A stretch of 64,000 bases of DNA from SpSt-333 sp964371615 (GCA_964371615.1 CAYJMS010000002.1:558001-622000); one strand, 5' to 3'. Positions 8,952 to 17,358 are shown, counted from the first letter of the stretch. Notes: a model not told the origin generated them from the letters alone. Numbers and translations: made by a program.

Positions 8952-10660
8952 GAATTGTAGTGTACTACCGCTTCGGATAATTGATGTAATCCCTTCGCGA
9001 CCGTTCCTTTCATTTGGATGTGGATCATTCGCAATTTCTTATTGGCGAACGAACGATAGTCACCCAGCGCTTGTGCGTCTTTTAGTATCCCGAACGTGAA
9101 CGGTTCTTCCGGGATGTTCAAATCCGCCGGCTCTTCGGCGGTGATGATAATGAATATGCCGTTCGGTCCTCCCCCCTTGTGCAGCTGACCGGTCGAATGG
9201 AGATATCGCGGACCGAAACCAACCGTAACCGGTAGACCGTGGATTTTCGACAATTCTTCCCGGATTCCTCCTAACAATTTTTCATTATCAGCATTCTGAT
9301 CTATATATGCCAGCAATGCGATATAGTCTTCTTCTTTTTGACCGGAACAATGCGACTTGATGATACCGGAAATTGTCTGACCGGAAAATCGCGACGAGTA
9401 CTCTGGTTGCGCATGCACGGTCAGCAATTGTTCTGTTTGTATTGCGGGATTGACCGGCAGTGAATGCTGTCGTTTATATTCGTCGATGACCTGAACTGTA
9501 TTATCTTTGCTTTCTTTCACGTTCGGTTCATCAAATGGATTGATCTTCAACAGCACGGCAGAGACCGCGGTAGCGAATTCCCACAAAAAAAACTGCGCCC
9601 CGAGTTCATACCGGTCCCGAATAGTGACACGGGCATAGGGAATATTCCGCGCCGACAGGTCATTGAATACGGGTGAATATTTCACGGCATCTTCTTCTGT
9701 AATAATGAACACGAATATTCTGTCATTGCCATAGCGGTCCACATCGAATGGCAGAGAGATCGATTCACCCTCGATCGGCAGGATTCCTTTCCCTTCTTTT
9801 CCGGTACTCTCTGCGATCAACTGCTCCGCCCAACAGGCAAACGTCGAGATCTCCTTCGACAATATCAATGTCAGTTTATCCATCCCTTCGTTGTGCGCTT
9901 CCCCCATCAATAAACCGATCTCAGCACCGGGATTCTGCACTGCTTCGAATTGGCATTGCTTTCTCATCTCATCCGCCGACGTCATGAGTTTTTTCAGATC
10001 CATACCGATGAGCGCCATCGGCACAAGACCGAAATACGACAGCGCTGAATACCTTCCTCCGATATCCGCCGGATTGATGAAGATTTTCCTGAATCGTTGC
10101 TCTTTAGCGATCGATTCCATTTTTGTATCGGCATCGGTAACGGCAACAAAATTCTTGCCGGGATCATTTACGACAGTGCCGACCCGATCGAAAAAATACT
10201 TATAAAACATATTGGTTTCGGTCGTCCCGCCCGATTTACTGGCCACAATAAAAAGCGTGTGGGCAAGATCGATTTGTCGCTCGATTCGGGCAACCGAGGT
10301 GGGATTGGTACTGTCCAGCACGAGCAATTGCGGATAGCCGGGCGCTGAACCGAACGTTGCCCTGCAAACATCCGGACACAGACTACTTCCCCCCATTCCC
10401 AATACGACGACATGTTTAAATCCGGCATCCCGTATTTCCGTCCCAAAACTATTCAACGCATCGATATTTTCGAGAATCAGATCAATACTGTTCAGCCAAC
10501 CGAGTCGATTGAGGATAGATTTCCGGTGCACGTCTTCGGACCTCCAGACGGTGTTGTCTTTCTTCCATAATCGAGTGATTATTGAATTCGCTGCAATGGA
10601 GGAAAATTGCTGCTGAATGTTTTCTTGTAATCGGCCGGGAAATATTGAGATGGAAGACAT
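8948..10660 (-). CDS. pgi: Phosphoglucose isomerase of the transaldolase-fusion type, stand-alone
   Basis: Interconverts glucose-6-phosphate and fructose-6-phosphate. Two SIS-like sugar-isomerase subdomains are visible: VVVLGMGGSSLCPDV followed by FIVASKSGGTTETN, and a later EQLIAESTGKEGKGILPI segment. The C-terminal HSTGQLHKGGGPNG motif is characteristic of the PGI half of bifunctional transaldolase/PGI proteins. Here it is a 570-residue stand-alone protein with no transaldolase domain and no tal gene beside it. It is the first gene of the operon that continues to the left edge, and it follows the terminator of the B12 unit. Its presence points to hexose phosphate output from the pathway. 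Confidence 0.88.
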   Translation of the reverse strand: MSSISIFPGRLQENIQQQFSSIAANSIITRLWKKDNTVWRSEDVHRKSILNRLGWLNSIDLILENIDALNSFGTEIRDAGFKHVVVLGMGGSSLCPDVCRATFGSAPGYPQLLVLDSTNPTSVARIERQIDLAHTLFIVASKSGGTTETNMFYKYFFDRVGTVVNDPGKNFVAVTDADTKMESIAKEQRFRKIFINPADIGGRYSALSYFGLVPMALIGMDLKKLMTSADEMRKQCQFEAVQNPGAEIGLLMGEAHNEGMDKLTLILSKEISTFACWAEQLIAESTGKEGKGILPIEGESISLPFDVDRYGNDRIFVFIITEEDAVKYSPVFNDLSARNIPYARVTIRDRYELGAQFFLWEFATAVSAVLLKINPFDEPNVKESKDNTVQVIDEYKRQHSLPVNPAIQTEQLLTVHAQPEYSSRFSGQTISGIIKSHCSGQKEEDYIALLAYIDQNADNEKLLGGIREELSKIHGLPVTVGFGPRYLHSTGQLHKGGGPNGIFIIITAEEPADLNIPEEPFTFGILKDAQALGDYRSFANKKLRMIHIQMKGTVAKGLHQLSEAVVHYNS

Positions 10661-10697
10661 TTATTTTACCAAAAAATATTTGAAATCACATTGAATA

Positions 10698-10740
10698 TAG
10701 CCAGAAAAAACAAAAAAGGCGATGAATAATCATCGCCTCT
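10698..10740 (-). terminator. Rho-independent terminator after the B12 uptake unit
   Basis: Read on the minus strand, a perfect 8-bp stem (AGGCGATG/CATCGCCT, at 10717-10724 and 10731-10738) with a six-base loop is followed by TTTTTTGTTTTTT. It lies 25-65 bases past the lipoprotein stop and separates the B12 unit from the mannosidase operon. Confidence 0.88.
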
Positions 10741-10764
10741 TCTTGTTGGTTTTCATGCCGATTA

Positions 10765-11820
10765 TCACCGTTTGAACACAATGGTTCCGGGAATGATGCC
10801 GACGACAGCAGAGTCGGTCACAGCACCACTCTTATTGATTCCATACACCATACCATTTTGAACGAAATCTTTCGCATCGGTCAAATATAATTTTTCATCG
10901 ATTTCATCATACGCAATCGTATATGCTTGCCGGTTTGAGAATTGAGAATTCACGATTGAGTTTGACACCGTTTCAAATTGAGCAATACCGTTTATTACCG
11001 CCACATAACCGTATCCGGTCTTTGTGACAATCATTTTCGAAGGATGTCCATACGTCTCCAACGGCAACGGGATAGTTGATGTTACTCCATCCGTCGAGGG
11101 ATCAATAATCACAATGCTACCCGGCGTATCTTTGCCGGGATCGCTCCAATCCGAATACCCGGAACAACGGACAAATATCTCACCGTCACCATCGACGCCA
11201 ATATCGGTCGGTCCTGCTCCGACGGTGATGGTTGCAACGACCGCATCGGTTGCCGCATCGATAACGGAAACGGTGCTGTCGGATCCATATCCGGAATTGC
11301 AGACATACACTTTCCCATTCACGGCGAGCAATCCCTGCGGATTGGCGCCGACTCGTATGCTGTCATTCATGACAGCCAATGTGGTTGGATTAAAGGAGGT
11401 CACGGTACCTTTATACAGATTGGTGATGTATCCTTTCGTCGCATTCACGATAGCGATCTTGTTCGGACTGCTGCCCGGCACCTGTAGGACACCAAGCGAA
11501 TGGTGTGATTCAGTCGAAATAACTTCAATCTTATGGGAATTATTGACAACAATAAAAGCCTTTCCGTTATGCAACACCATATCGTTGGCGACATCCCCGA
11601 TCGAACGGCCATTGGCAGCATAAAAGACATCGGAATACACCTTTTGCGAATCAGGAACATACAACGTTAACGATGCATTCGATTTGGAGAATCCTCCCTC
11701 GTTGAGAATATAGATACCGGTTGCAGCTGTGGGATTATCCAATGGAGGTGCGGTCGGATCATTTTTTGTGCATCCGTATGCCAATAAAAATAATGCCATA
11801 ACGAGAATTCTTTTTTCCAT
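10765..11820 (-). CDS. BtuG-like beta-propeller surface lipoprotein
   Basis: A 351-residue lipoprotein: signal peptide with lipobox LAYGC (Cys17), then a short Asp/Pro/Thr linker, then repeated propeller blades of the YncE type (for example VSVIDAATDAVVATITVGAG and IVIIDPSTDGVTSTIPLPLE). In Bacteroides, BtuG is a seven-bladed surface lipoprotein that captures cobalamin and sits on BtuB. Here the gene directly follows a TonB receptor controlled by a cobalamin riboswitch and ends at a terminator. The role as a B12-capture lid is inferred from context and fold; YncE-like propellers serve other functions elsewhere. Confidence 0.75.
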   Translation of the reverse strand: MEKRILVMALFLLAYGCTKNDPTAPPLDNPTAATGIYILNEGGFSKSNASLTLYVPDSQKVYSDVFYAANGRSIGDVANDMVLHNGKAFIVVNNSHKIEVISTESHHSLGVLQVPGSSPNKIAIVNATKGYITNLYKGTVTSFNPTTLAVMNDSIRVGANPQGLLAVNGKVYVCNSGYGSDSTVSVIDAATDAVVATITVGAGPTDIGVDGDGEIFVRCSGYSDWSDPGKDTPGSIVIIDPSTDGVTSTIPLPLETYGHPSKMIVTKTGYGYVAVINGIAQFETVSNSIVNSQFSNRQAYTIAYDEIDEKLYLTDAKDFVQNGMVYGINKSGAVTDSAVVGIIPGTIVFKR

Positions 11821-11843
11821 ATAATTCCTTTCAATAAAAATGG

Positions 11844-13775
11844 TTACAGTGATACTTCGGTGGACAGCCGGTAATTTCTCAGCGGCAGCGGATACCCCGA
11901 AATGTGATGATACTCCGCATTCGTGATGTTATTTATTTCCGCTCTGATGCGAAATGATATAACCGGAAGAGCAATGGCTTGTGATATATTCATATCTACC
12001 GTTTCGAAGGTCGGCAGAATGTATCTCGGATTATTATCGGCTGTTTCGAACCGGTAGCCGGTGTATGAATAAAGCACATTGACGGAAAATCCGGAGAAGG
12101 CGGATCCAACCGAAATGCTCGCATATTCCTGGGGAACAAAAGGCAGGATCTTGTTTTGGGTGTCGTCATTCGGCGTATCCGCGCTCACTTTAATTGTTTG
12201 TGCAACGGTATGGTGATAGGTGAGCTTGAAAAGATTATCAAATGCGTTGAAGCCGGCGGACATCTCCCATCCTTTTGACGAGACCGACTGAAGATTTTTT
12301 GGAGACCACAGGCCGTTTTGTCCCGGCTGCCAGACTATTTTATCCCGTGCATCGATTGCAAAATAATCTGCTGTAATGGAAACATCGAACTGTTCGGTAT
12401 GGATTCCGGCGACGACACCCGCATCGTAATTGACCGACCGTTCCGGTTTCAGATTCGGATTCCCGCCGTCGATCCAATAAAGATCGTTAAATGTCGGAAC
12501 ACGATAATTCTTCCCGGCACTCGCCCGCACACGGAACAGTGGTTCGTTCAGAATACCGATATTCATGCCGATCTTCGGCGACATATCGCCGTCGGTGTCG
12601 CTAAAATGGTCGTACCGAACGGATGGAAACAGCACCACTTCAAACGGCAGAAGAAATGTATGTCGTGAGGCAGCAAACAGACTCCAAAGTTCGCGCCGGG
12701 CTGAACGTACTTCATTGCTGGTGATCGTTGCGACGGATATTTCCGATCCCGCGTCTATCCTATGTGCAGGCGAAAACACCATGCTGACGTACGGTGAGAA
12801 TTCCGTCGCGGTATTTTCATAGTGAGCCGATAACGGTTCATTATTGATGATGAGTTTCGGATCGAAATAAGTCTGGCGATTATAATGGTACGACACCGGG
12901 AACGAGAGTGTGAATGACAATGCAGGTTCATATTCGGTTGTGACGCTGAAAAAAAGATCCCGGTCGTGTATCCTGGCGCGATTGTCCTGGACACTATTTG
13001 TCACCGCAGAAGGCTGTCCCCGATCGGCATCGGTATATCGTATGGAAATGTTGGTCACTGCATTTTCTTCGATGATACTTCTGGCGGCAAGAGTAACATT
13101 TTTTACGTCATAATCCGCTCCTGAACGGTTAAGTCGCCGCCGACCGGTTCCGTCGTCAAAATAGAAATCGAAATCATTTCGTCCGGTGAATGATTGGACG
13201 GCACCGCGAATGGCGAATGTATCACCGCCTCCGGCGAGCGAAATTCGATATCCGGATGTACCGTAAGAGCCGGCGCTGATTCCCGCCTCTGCCGAAAATC
13301 CATCCTTCGGTTTTTTCGTGATGAGATTGATGACGCCTCCGATTGCATTCGATCCGTAGATGGAGGAATTGCCGCCGTTGGCAATTTCAATCCTTTCAAT
13401 CTCGTTGATCATTATAATGCCGACATCCACAGTGCTGATCTGGTGCATCGTAAATCGTTGACCGTCCACAAGAATGAGCGAATAATCCGATCCCATTCCG
13501 CGTACAGACAAAGACTGCAACGCACCATTTCCTCCGTAACTTCGCAGGGAAAGACCCGATACGCTCCGTATGACATCGGCGATTGAAATCCCATTGACAC
13601 GGTTGATATCACCGCTGTCTGCAACGACGACAGATGAGGGTAATTGTTCAACGGTTACAGCGCTGCGGGTTCCGGTCACGACCACATCGTTGAGCCGAAA
13701 GACGCGCGTCGTATCCTCCCCCGCCAATAGCGAGTGGAACGAAAATAATAGTGTTATGATGAGACGTCGATTCAC
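11844..13775 (-). CDS. btuB: BtuB-like TonB-dependent cobalamin receptor
   Basis: An outer-membrane receptor of 643 residues. GTG at 13775 gives a good signal peptide (MNRRLIITLLFSFHSLLAG). The open frame extends to 13841, but that part crosses the riboswitch terminator and is rejected. A TonB-box-like stretch and VVVTGTRS occur at residues 25-38, followed by the plug domain (LRSYGGNGALQSLSVRGMGS; GNSSIYGSNAIGGVINLITK) and a 22-strand-type barrel ending in an aromatic/hydrophobic strand. B12 specificity is inferred from the riboswitch directly upstream and the BtuG-like gene downstream. No BtuCDF is in the window. Confidence 0.88.
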   Translation of the reverse strand: MNRRLIITLLFSFHSLLAGEDTTRVFRLNDVVVTGTRSAVTVEQLPSSVVVADSGDINRVNGISIADVIRSVSGLSLRSYGGNGALQSLSVRGMGSDYSLILVDGQRFTMHQISTVDVGIIMINEIERIEIANGGNSSIYGSNAIGGVINLITKKPKDGFSAEAGISAGSYGTSGYRISLAGGGDTFAIRGAVQSFTGRNDFDFYFDDGTGRRRLNRSGADYDVKNVTLAARSIIEENAVTNISIRYTDADRGQPSAVTNSVQDNRARIHDRDLFFSVTTEYEPALSFTLSFPVSYHYNRQTYFDPKLIINNEPLSAHYENTATEFSPYVSMVFSPAHRIDAGSEISVATITSNEVRSARRELWSLFAASRHTFLLPFEVVLFPSVRYDHFSDTDGDMSPKIGMNIGILNEPLFRVRASAGKNYRVPTFNDLYWIDGGNPNLKPERSVNYDAGVVAGIHTEQFDVSITADYFAIDARDKIVWQPGQNGLWSPKNLQSVSSKGWEMSAGFNAFDNLFKLTYHHTVAQTIKVSADTPNDDTQNKILPFVPQEYASISVGSAFSGFSVNVLYSYTGYRFETADNNPRYILPTFETVDMNISQAIALPVISFRIRAEINNITNAEYHHISGYPLPLRNYRLSTEVSL

Positions 13776-13783
13776 AAAGAAAT

Positions 13784-13821
13784 AAAAAAAGGCCCGGTCT
13801 TCAAAAGATGAAAACCGGGCC
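13784..13821 (-). terminator. Terminator hairpin of the riboswitch expression platform
   Basis: On the minus strand, GGCCCGGT (13814-13821) pairs with ACCGGGCC (13791-13798) across a 15-base loop and is followed by seven T. It lies between the aptamer and the receptor start codon, so ligand binding most likely causes premature termination. Confidence 0.85.
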
Positions 13822-13887
13822 AAGAAATAATGAAATATCATTTTTTCTCAATCCATCCTCAGTCCTCGAAGGAGTATTGAAAGCGAT

Positions 13888-14020
13888 AGTGGCAGGTCTC
13901 CTGGCTTATGACGCACGATGCGCCATCTACAGTTGCGGGTCAGCTCTCGACTTTCCGTCTGTACGGATTACGAGATTCCCATTTTCATCCCGAACATTGT
14001 TCGGGACACCGCTATCGATT
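13888..14020 (-). promoter_or_regulatory. Cobalamin (AdoCbl) riboswitch upstream of btuB-like gene
   Basis: Minus-strand reading shows the conserved B12 elements in order: GGTGTCCCGAAC stem with GATGAAAATGGGAA, the core GCTGACCCGCAACTGT (13929-13944), and the 3' B12 box AGCCAGGAGACCTGCC (13891-13906). The downstream hairpin at 13784-13821 gives an OFF switch by transcription attenuation. The aptamer begins right after the DUF6580-like stop. The 5' boundary is approximate. Confidence 0.93.
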
Positions 14021-14058
14021 ATGGTAAAGAACGAAACAGCAACACCGTCTCCGGTGCG

Positions 14059-14577
14059 TTACGCCTTTGTTGCGTGCAGCTGCGGAATATATTTTATACC
14101 GAATTCATATGCACCGAAAAGGACGGCGACATAAAAGAAATCTCCCGCAAGGGCATTACGGAAAAACGGAATAGCCGCGGTATAACAGGCAGTCAATCCC
14201 TCCGCTGTCATGGGATAGAAAAGGCCGCTTTGCCAGACGCCGAAGTTTGTGATGATAAAAAAGAGAACAGAGCCGACAAGCGTCGATCCGGCGACCATCG
14301 GGATCGATTTTTTCGAGCGGACAGCGATGCCGACAACAACAACGAGCAGAAAACTGCCGTACACCCACAGAATGCCGTCATAGAATCCGAGAACAGCATC
14401 GCTGAGCATCAGTGCTGCCAGCGGAAGCACCGGAGCATACTTGCGGTCAAAATACATGCCGCCGAACAGTGCAATGGCAGTGATCGGTGCGAAATTCATC
14501 GGGTGCGGAATTAACCGTGATAATGCCGCTGCAACAACCAGAACAACGGCAAAGAGCACCTGTAAACGTGAAGTCAT
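14059..14577 (-). CDS. DUF6580-like small membrane transport protein, B12-regulated
   Basis: A 172-residue inner-membrane protein with five or six hydrophobic segments and resemblance to ECF-transporter S components. Visible family-like segments are SRLIPHPMNFAPITAIALFG near the N-terminus, FDRKYAPVLPLAALMLSDA, and GLTACYTAAIPFFRN in the last third. A strong ribosome site (AAGGAGAT) precedes the ATG at 14577. It is controlled by its own cobalamin riboswitch and sits just ahead of the riboswitch of the outer-membrane receptor. A role in moving cobalamin, a precursor or cobalt over the inner membrane is inferred. No ECF ATPase genes are nearby. Confidence 0.75.
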   Translation of the reverse strand: MTSRLQVLFAVVLVVAAALSRLIPHPMNFAPITAIALFGGMYFDRKYAPVLPLAALMLSDAVLGFYDGILWVYGSFLLVVVVGIAVRSKKSIPMVAGSTLVGSVLFFIITNFGVWQSGLFYPMTAEGLTACYTAAIPFFRNALAGDFFYVAVLFGAYEFGIKYIPQLHATKA

Positions 14578-14614
14578 GACATCTCCTTATAAATAATGAT
14601 CTCTTTAAACGACA

Positions 14615-14637
14615 ACGTCCCGACGGGATCGGGACGT
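14615..14637 (-). promoter_or_regulatory. Stem-loop between riboswitch 2 and the DUF6580-like gene
   Basis: A perfect 9-bp stem (ACGTCCCGA/TCGGGACGT) with loop TCCCG lies between the aptamer and the ribosome site. The bases after it on the minus strand (TGTCGTTTAAAG) are not a proper T-tract, so it is either a weak terminator or part of a translation-control platform. Confidence 0.5.
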
Positions 14638-14699
14638 AAAAGATTTTGTTTGAGCAAAAGCTTCTACCACCTCATTCCACGAAGGTGAATCGAATACGA

Positions 14700-14845
14700 T
14701 GCTGGCAGGTCTCCTGGCTTATCCGGCGGTCGGAACTTCGACGGTCGGAATCACAGTTGCGGGTCAGCTCCCGATTATCCGTTTTCACGGATCACGAGAT
14801 TCCCATTTTCATCCCGAACAAAATTCGGGACACCAACATCGATAT
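14700..14845 (-). promoter_or_regulatory. Cobalamin (AdoCbl) riboswitch upstream of DUF6580-like gene
   Basis: Same elements as the first aptamer, in order on the minus strand: GGTGTCCCGAA stem, GATGAAAATGGGAATC, GATCCGTGAAAACGGAT, the core GCTGACCCGCAACTGTGA and the B12 box AGCCAGGAGACCTGCC (14704-14719). It fills the gap between the flippase stop at 14896 and the DUF6580-like start. Parts of the two aptamers are nearly identical, suggesting duplication. Confidence 0.93.
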
Positions 14846-14895
14846 GAAAAAGAACAAATTTTCTGAGATAAAGATACGATACCGTCGCCGCGATG

Positions 14896-16344
14896 TCAAG
14901 CGGTATTTCGGAAAAGATGCTTCAACCGGCCCAACTCGCCCGGCGAGAAGAAACGAAGGGCAAAAAGGCTCCCACACCAAAGGAAGAAGAGCCCCAATTT
15001 GTACACAACATTCAAATCAAATACCGACACGACAGCGTATGCCGACACAACGGTCAACACCAGTTTTCCGATACGTCCCCATTCATAGTCGATGCGATAG
15101 AACCGCTGCACAATCGGATAGAGCGTCGCTTCCACGACGAAGTACCCGATCACCGTCGCCAGTGCGGCTCCAAAGATGCCCAATGACGGGACCAGAAGAA
15201 ACGTCAGGAGTATTTTTGTAAGAGAACCGGCCAGCGATGTCGGAAAAAGATATTTTGTCTTTTTCTCAATCTGAATACCGGCGTTCAAATTTGTTCCGAT
15301 ACCGCTCAAGATATAACTCAGCAATACCAGCGGAACGATCTTCAAACCATCCCAGTACTGCGGGGGCAGGATGTACCGCCCGAAATATTTATACTGGATA
15401 ATATTGTCCAGGAAGAAGACCAGCAGAAGAAAAATGACCGACGTGATGAACAGGTAGTACGTCATCACGCGGGAGAATAATTGTTTGGCATTCGGATCTT
15501 TTGCATGCGTCAAGAAGAACGGCCGCCAGGCATATTCAAACATCCCGGTGATGAGCGCCATAAAGATTCCCAGACGATAGTTCGCCTGGTAAATTCCGAC
15601 CGCAGAATCGTCTAAAAGAAATTTTAATATCGGACGGTCGACAATCTGCAGTAAAACTCCCGAGATACCGACCGGCACGATCGGCAAGCCGAATTTCAGG
15701 AGTTCCTTGTAAAGAGTAATGTGGAATTTCCACTGGAATTGCCGCGCAACGGACGGAAGCAATATCATGAATGAGAGAATTGATGCGGCAAGATTGCTGA
15801 AGAAGATTCCCTCAATGCCCCATCGCAGATAGTACACCGTCAGAATATTGAGCAGCACCGTCAATACAATATTCAGCACTTTTGTTGCTGCAAAGAATTT
15901 TGCCTTGCGCTGAAGCCGTAAAGCGGCGTACGGAACAAGCGATACCGCATCGAAGAAAAGTATTCCTGCCGTATAATACAGCAGATAGTATAACGATTCA
16001 TCGATCTGAAACACCGATGTCAACGAGCCCGCTCCTGCGACGATGCTCGCAGAAAAAAGCGCCGATGCGGTTGCAATGGCGATATACGGCGTACTGAAAT
16101 TATCCTTTTCCGATCCGATCTCCTTGGCAGAGGCAAACCGGAAGAACGAGGATTCCATTCCGTAGCTGTAAAAGATAACAATGAATGCGATGTAGGAATA
16201 TATATTGGCGACGATGCCGAATTCGGCAGTGGTGAGAATGTTGGCGTACAGAGGGACAAGAGCAAAGTTCAGCAACCGGGCCAGCACGGTACTGATTCCG
16301 TAAATTGCGGTATCCGCTCCCAGCCGTTTGATCTGTTCGAACAT
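14896..16344 (-). CDS. Oligosaccharide flippase family protein (Wzx/MATE-like)
   Basis: A 482-residue polytopic inner-membrane protein with about 14 hydrophobic segments. The N-terminus (RLGADTAIYGISTVLARLLN) is typical of polysaccharide-biosynthesis flippases that turn over undecaprenyl-linked oligosaccharide. It starts two bases after the nadC stop and lies some 14 kb from the other flippase in the capsule cluster, next to unrelated metabolic genes. The substrate cannot be told; it may serve a second polysaccharide or a lipid-linked intermediate. Confidence 0.85.
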   Translation of the reverse strand: MFEQIKRLGADTAIYGISTVLARLLNFALVPLYANILTTAEFGIVANIYSYIAFIVIFYSYGMESSFFRFASAKEIGSEKDNFSTPYIAIATASALFSASIVAGAGSLTSVFQIDESLYYLLYYTAGILFFDAVSLVPYAALRLQRKAKFFAATKVLNIVLTVLLNILTVYYLRWGIEGIFFSNLAASILSFMILLPSVARQFQWKFHITLYKELLKFGLPIVPVGISGVLLQIVDRPILKFLLDDSAVGIYQANYRLGIFMALITGMFEYAWRPFFLTHAKDPNAKQLFSRVMTYYLFITSVIFLLLVFFLDNIIQYKYFGRYILPPQYWDGLKIVPLVLLSYILSGIGTNLNAGIQIEKKTKYLFPTSLAGSLTKILLTFLLVPSLGIFGAALATVIGYFVVEATLYPIVQRFYRIDYEWGRIGKLVLTVVSAYAVVSVFDLNVVYKLGLFFLWCGSLFALRFFSPGELGRLKHLFRNTA

Positions 16345-16346
16345 GA

Positions 16347-17207
16347 TTACGAGATGTATTCCAGCGAAATATCCATCGCCTTCGGAGAATGGGTCAGCGC
16401 GCCGACAGATATGAAATCAACTCCGGTTTCGGCGATCGGCCGAACGGTCTGCAATGTGACGCCGCCGGATGCCTCCACTTCGAACCTGCCGTCGATCATC
16501 CGGACCGCTTCTGTCATCACATCCAGCGAATAATTATCGAGCATGATCCGGTCGATGCCGCCGATCTCCAGCACCTTCCGCACCTGATCGAGCGTCGTCG
16601 TTTCCACTTCAATTTTGAGATCGATGTTCTGGCTTCGCAAATACAGCCGGCAGCGCTCGATGGCAACATCAATTCCGCCGGCGGCAGTGATGTGATTATC
16701 CTTGATCAGCACCATGGAATCCAGAGCGAACCGGTGATTCACTCCGCCGCCGTCGAGTACCGCTTTTTTATCCAGCACACGAAGCCCGGGAACGGTTTTT
16801 CTGGTATCGGTGATTTTTGCTTTTGTGCCGGCGACGGCGTGGACGAATTTATGCGTGAGTGTTGCGATGCCGGACATCCGTTGAAGAAAATTGAGCGCCA
16901 CGCGCTCGCCGGTGAGAATGCTCCGGACCGGACCATGGATGCGTCCCAGCGAAACACCCCGTTCCACCAGCGCACCGTCCATCATGGATTGCTCGAATGA
17001 TACCTGACCGTCGACAATGCCGTAAATGACCTTCGCGACATCCATTCCCGATACGATGCCGCTCTCTTTGGCAATAAATTCCGCGCTCCCCAGCTGATCT
17101 TCACCAATCAAAGATTCGCTGGTAATGTCGCCAAAGCCGATATCTTCAAACAGGGCGTTTTCGATCATACGGCCGACACGGCTGTCACTGAGGTAATTAC
17201 TTTCCAT
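16347..17207 (-). CDS. nadC: Nicotinate-nucleotide pyrophosphorylase (carboxylating)
   Basis: Forms nicotinate mononucleotide from quinolinate and PRPP in de novo NAD synthesis. The 286-residue form starting at ATG 17207 matches the family length. Motifs include EDIGFGDITSE, ERVALNFLQRMSGIAT, DTRKTVPGLR, HRFALDSMVLIKDNHI, the EVE(T)TTL segment and DRIMLDNYS. The open frame continues upstream to 17249, but the ATG at 17207 overlaps the Trm112-like stop by 11 bases, a common coupled arrangement. No nadA or nadB is seen in the window. Confidence 0.95.
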   Translation of the reverse strand: MESNYLSDSRVGRMIENALFEDIGFGDITSESLIGEDQLGSAEFIAKESGIVSGMDVAKVIYGIVDGQVSFEQSMMDGALVERGVSLGRIHGPVRSILTGERVALNFLQRMSGIATLTHKFVHAVAGTKAKITDTRKTVPGLRVLDKKAVLDGGGVNHRFALDSMVLIKDNHITAAGGIDVAIERCRLYLRSQNIDLKIEVETTTLDQVRKVLEIGGIDRIMLDNYSLDVMTEAVRMIDGRFEVEASGGVTLQTVRPIAETGVDFISVGALTHSPKAMDISLEYIS

Positions 17208-17358
17208 CGTTTTTCGGCAGCAGGATTGGAATATCGTCTTTGACGTCATACACCGTACCGCACTTGGTGCAGGTCAACGTATTGTTCCGCTCATTATAGG
17301 CAAGATCGCATTGACATGCGGGACAACAAAGAATCTTGAGTACTTCTGGTTTTATCAT
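17197..17358 (-). CDS. Trm112-like zinc-ribbon protein (UPF0434 family)
   Basis: A 53-codon gene reading MIKPEVLKILCCPACQCDL at its N-terminus. Two CxxC pairs (Cys12/Cys15 and Cys30/Cys33) form the zinc ribbon, followed by a GTVYDVKDDIPILLP tail that is characteristic of the Trm112/YcaR family. Eukaryotic and archaeal Trm112 activates methyltransferases; the bacterial role is less clear. The stop lies inside the start of nadC and the start is four bases past the thioesterase stop, so it belongs to the accA-nadC run. Confidence 0.9.
   Translation of the reverse strand: MIKPEVLKILCCPACQCDLAYNERNNTLTCTKCGTVYDVKDDIPILLPKNDGK

Noticed and set aside
2846..10660. Complete sialic-acid (nan) catabolic operon
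   Set aside because: Only nanE is present. NanA, NanK, NagA/B, a sialidase and a known sialic-acid transporter were looked for and not seen.
13776..13841. Longer N-terminus for the BtuB-like receptor
   Set aside because: The extra codons run over the riboswitch terminator hairpin, and would put Phe-rich non-signal sequence ahead of a good signal peptide.
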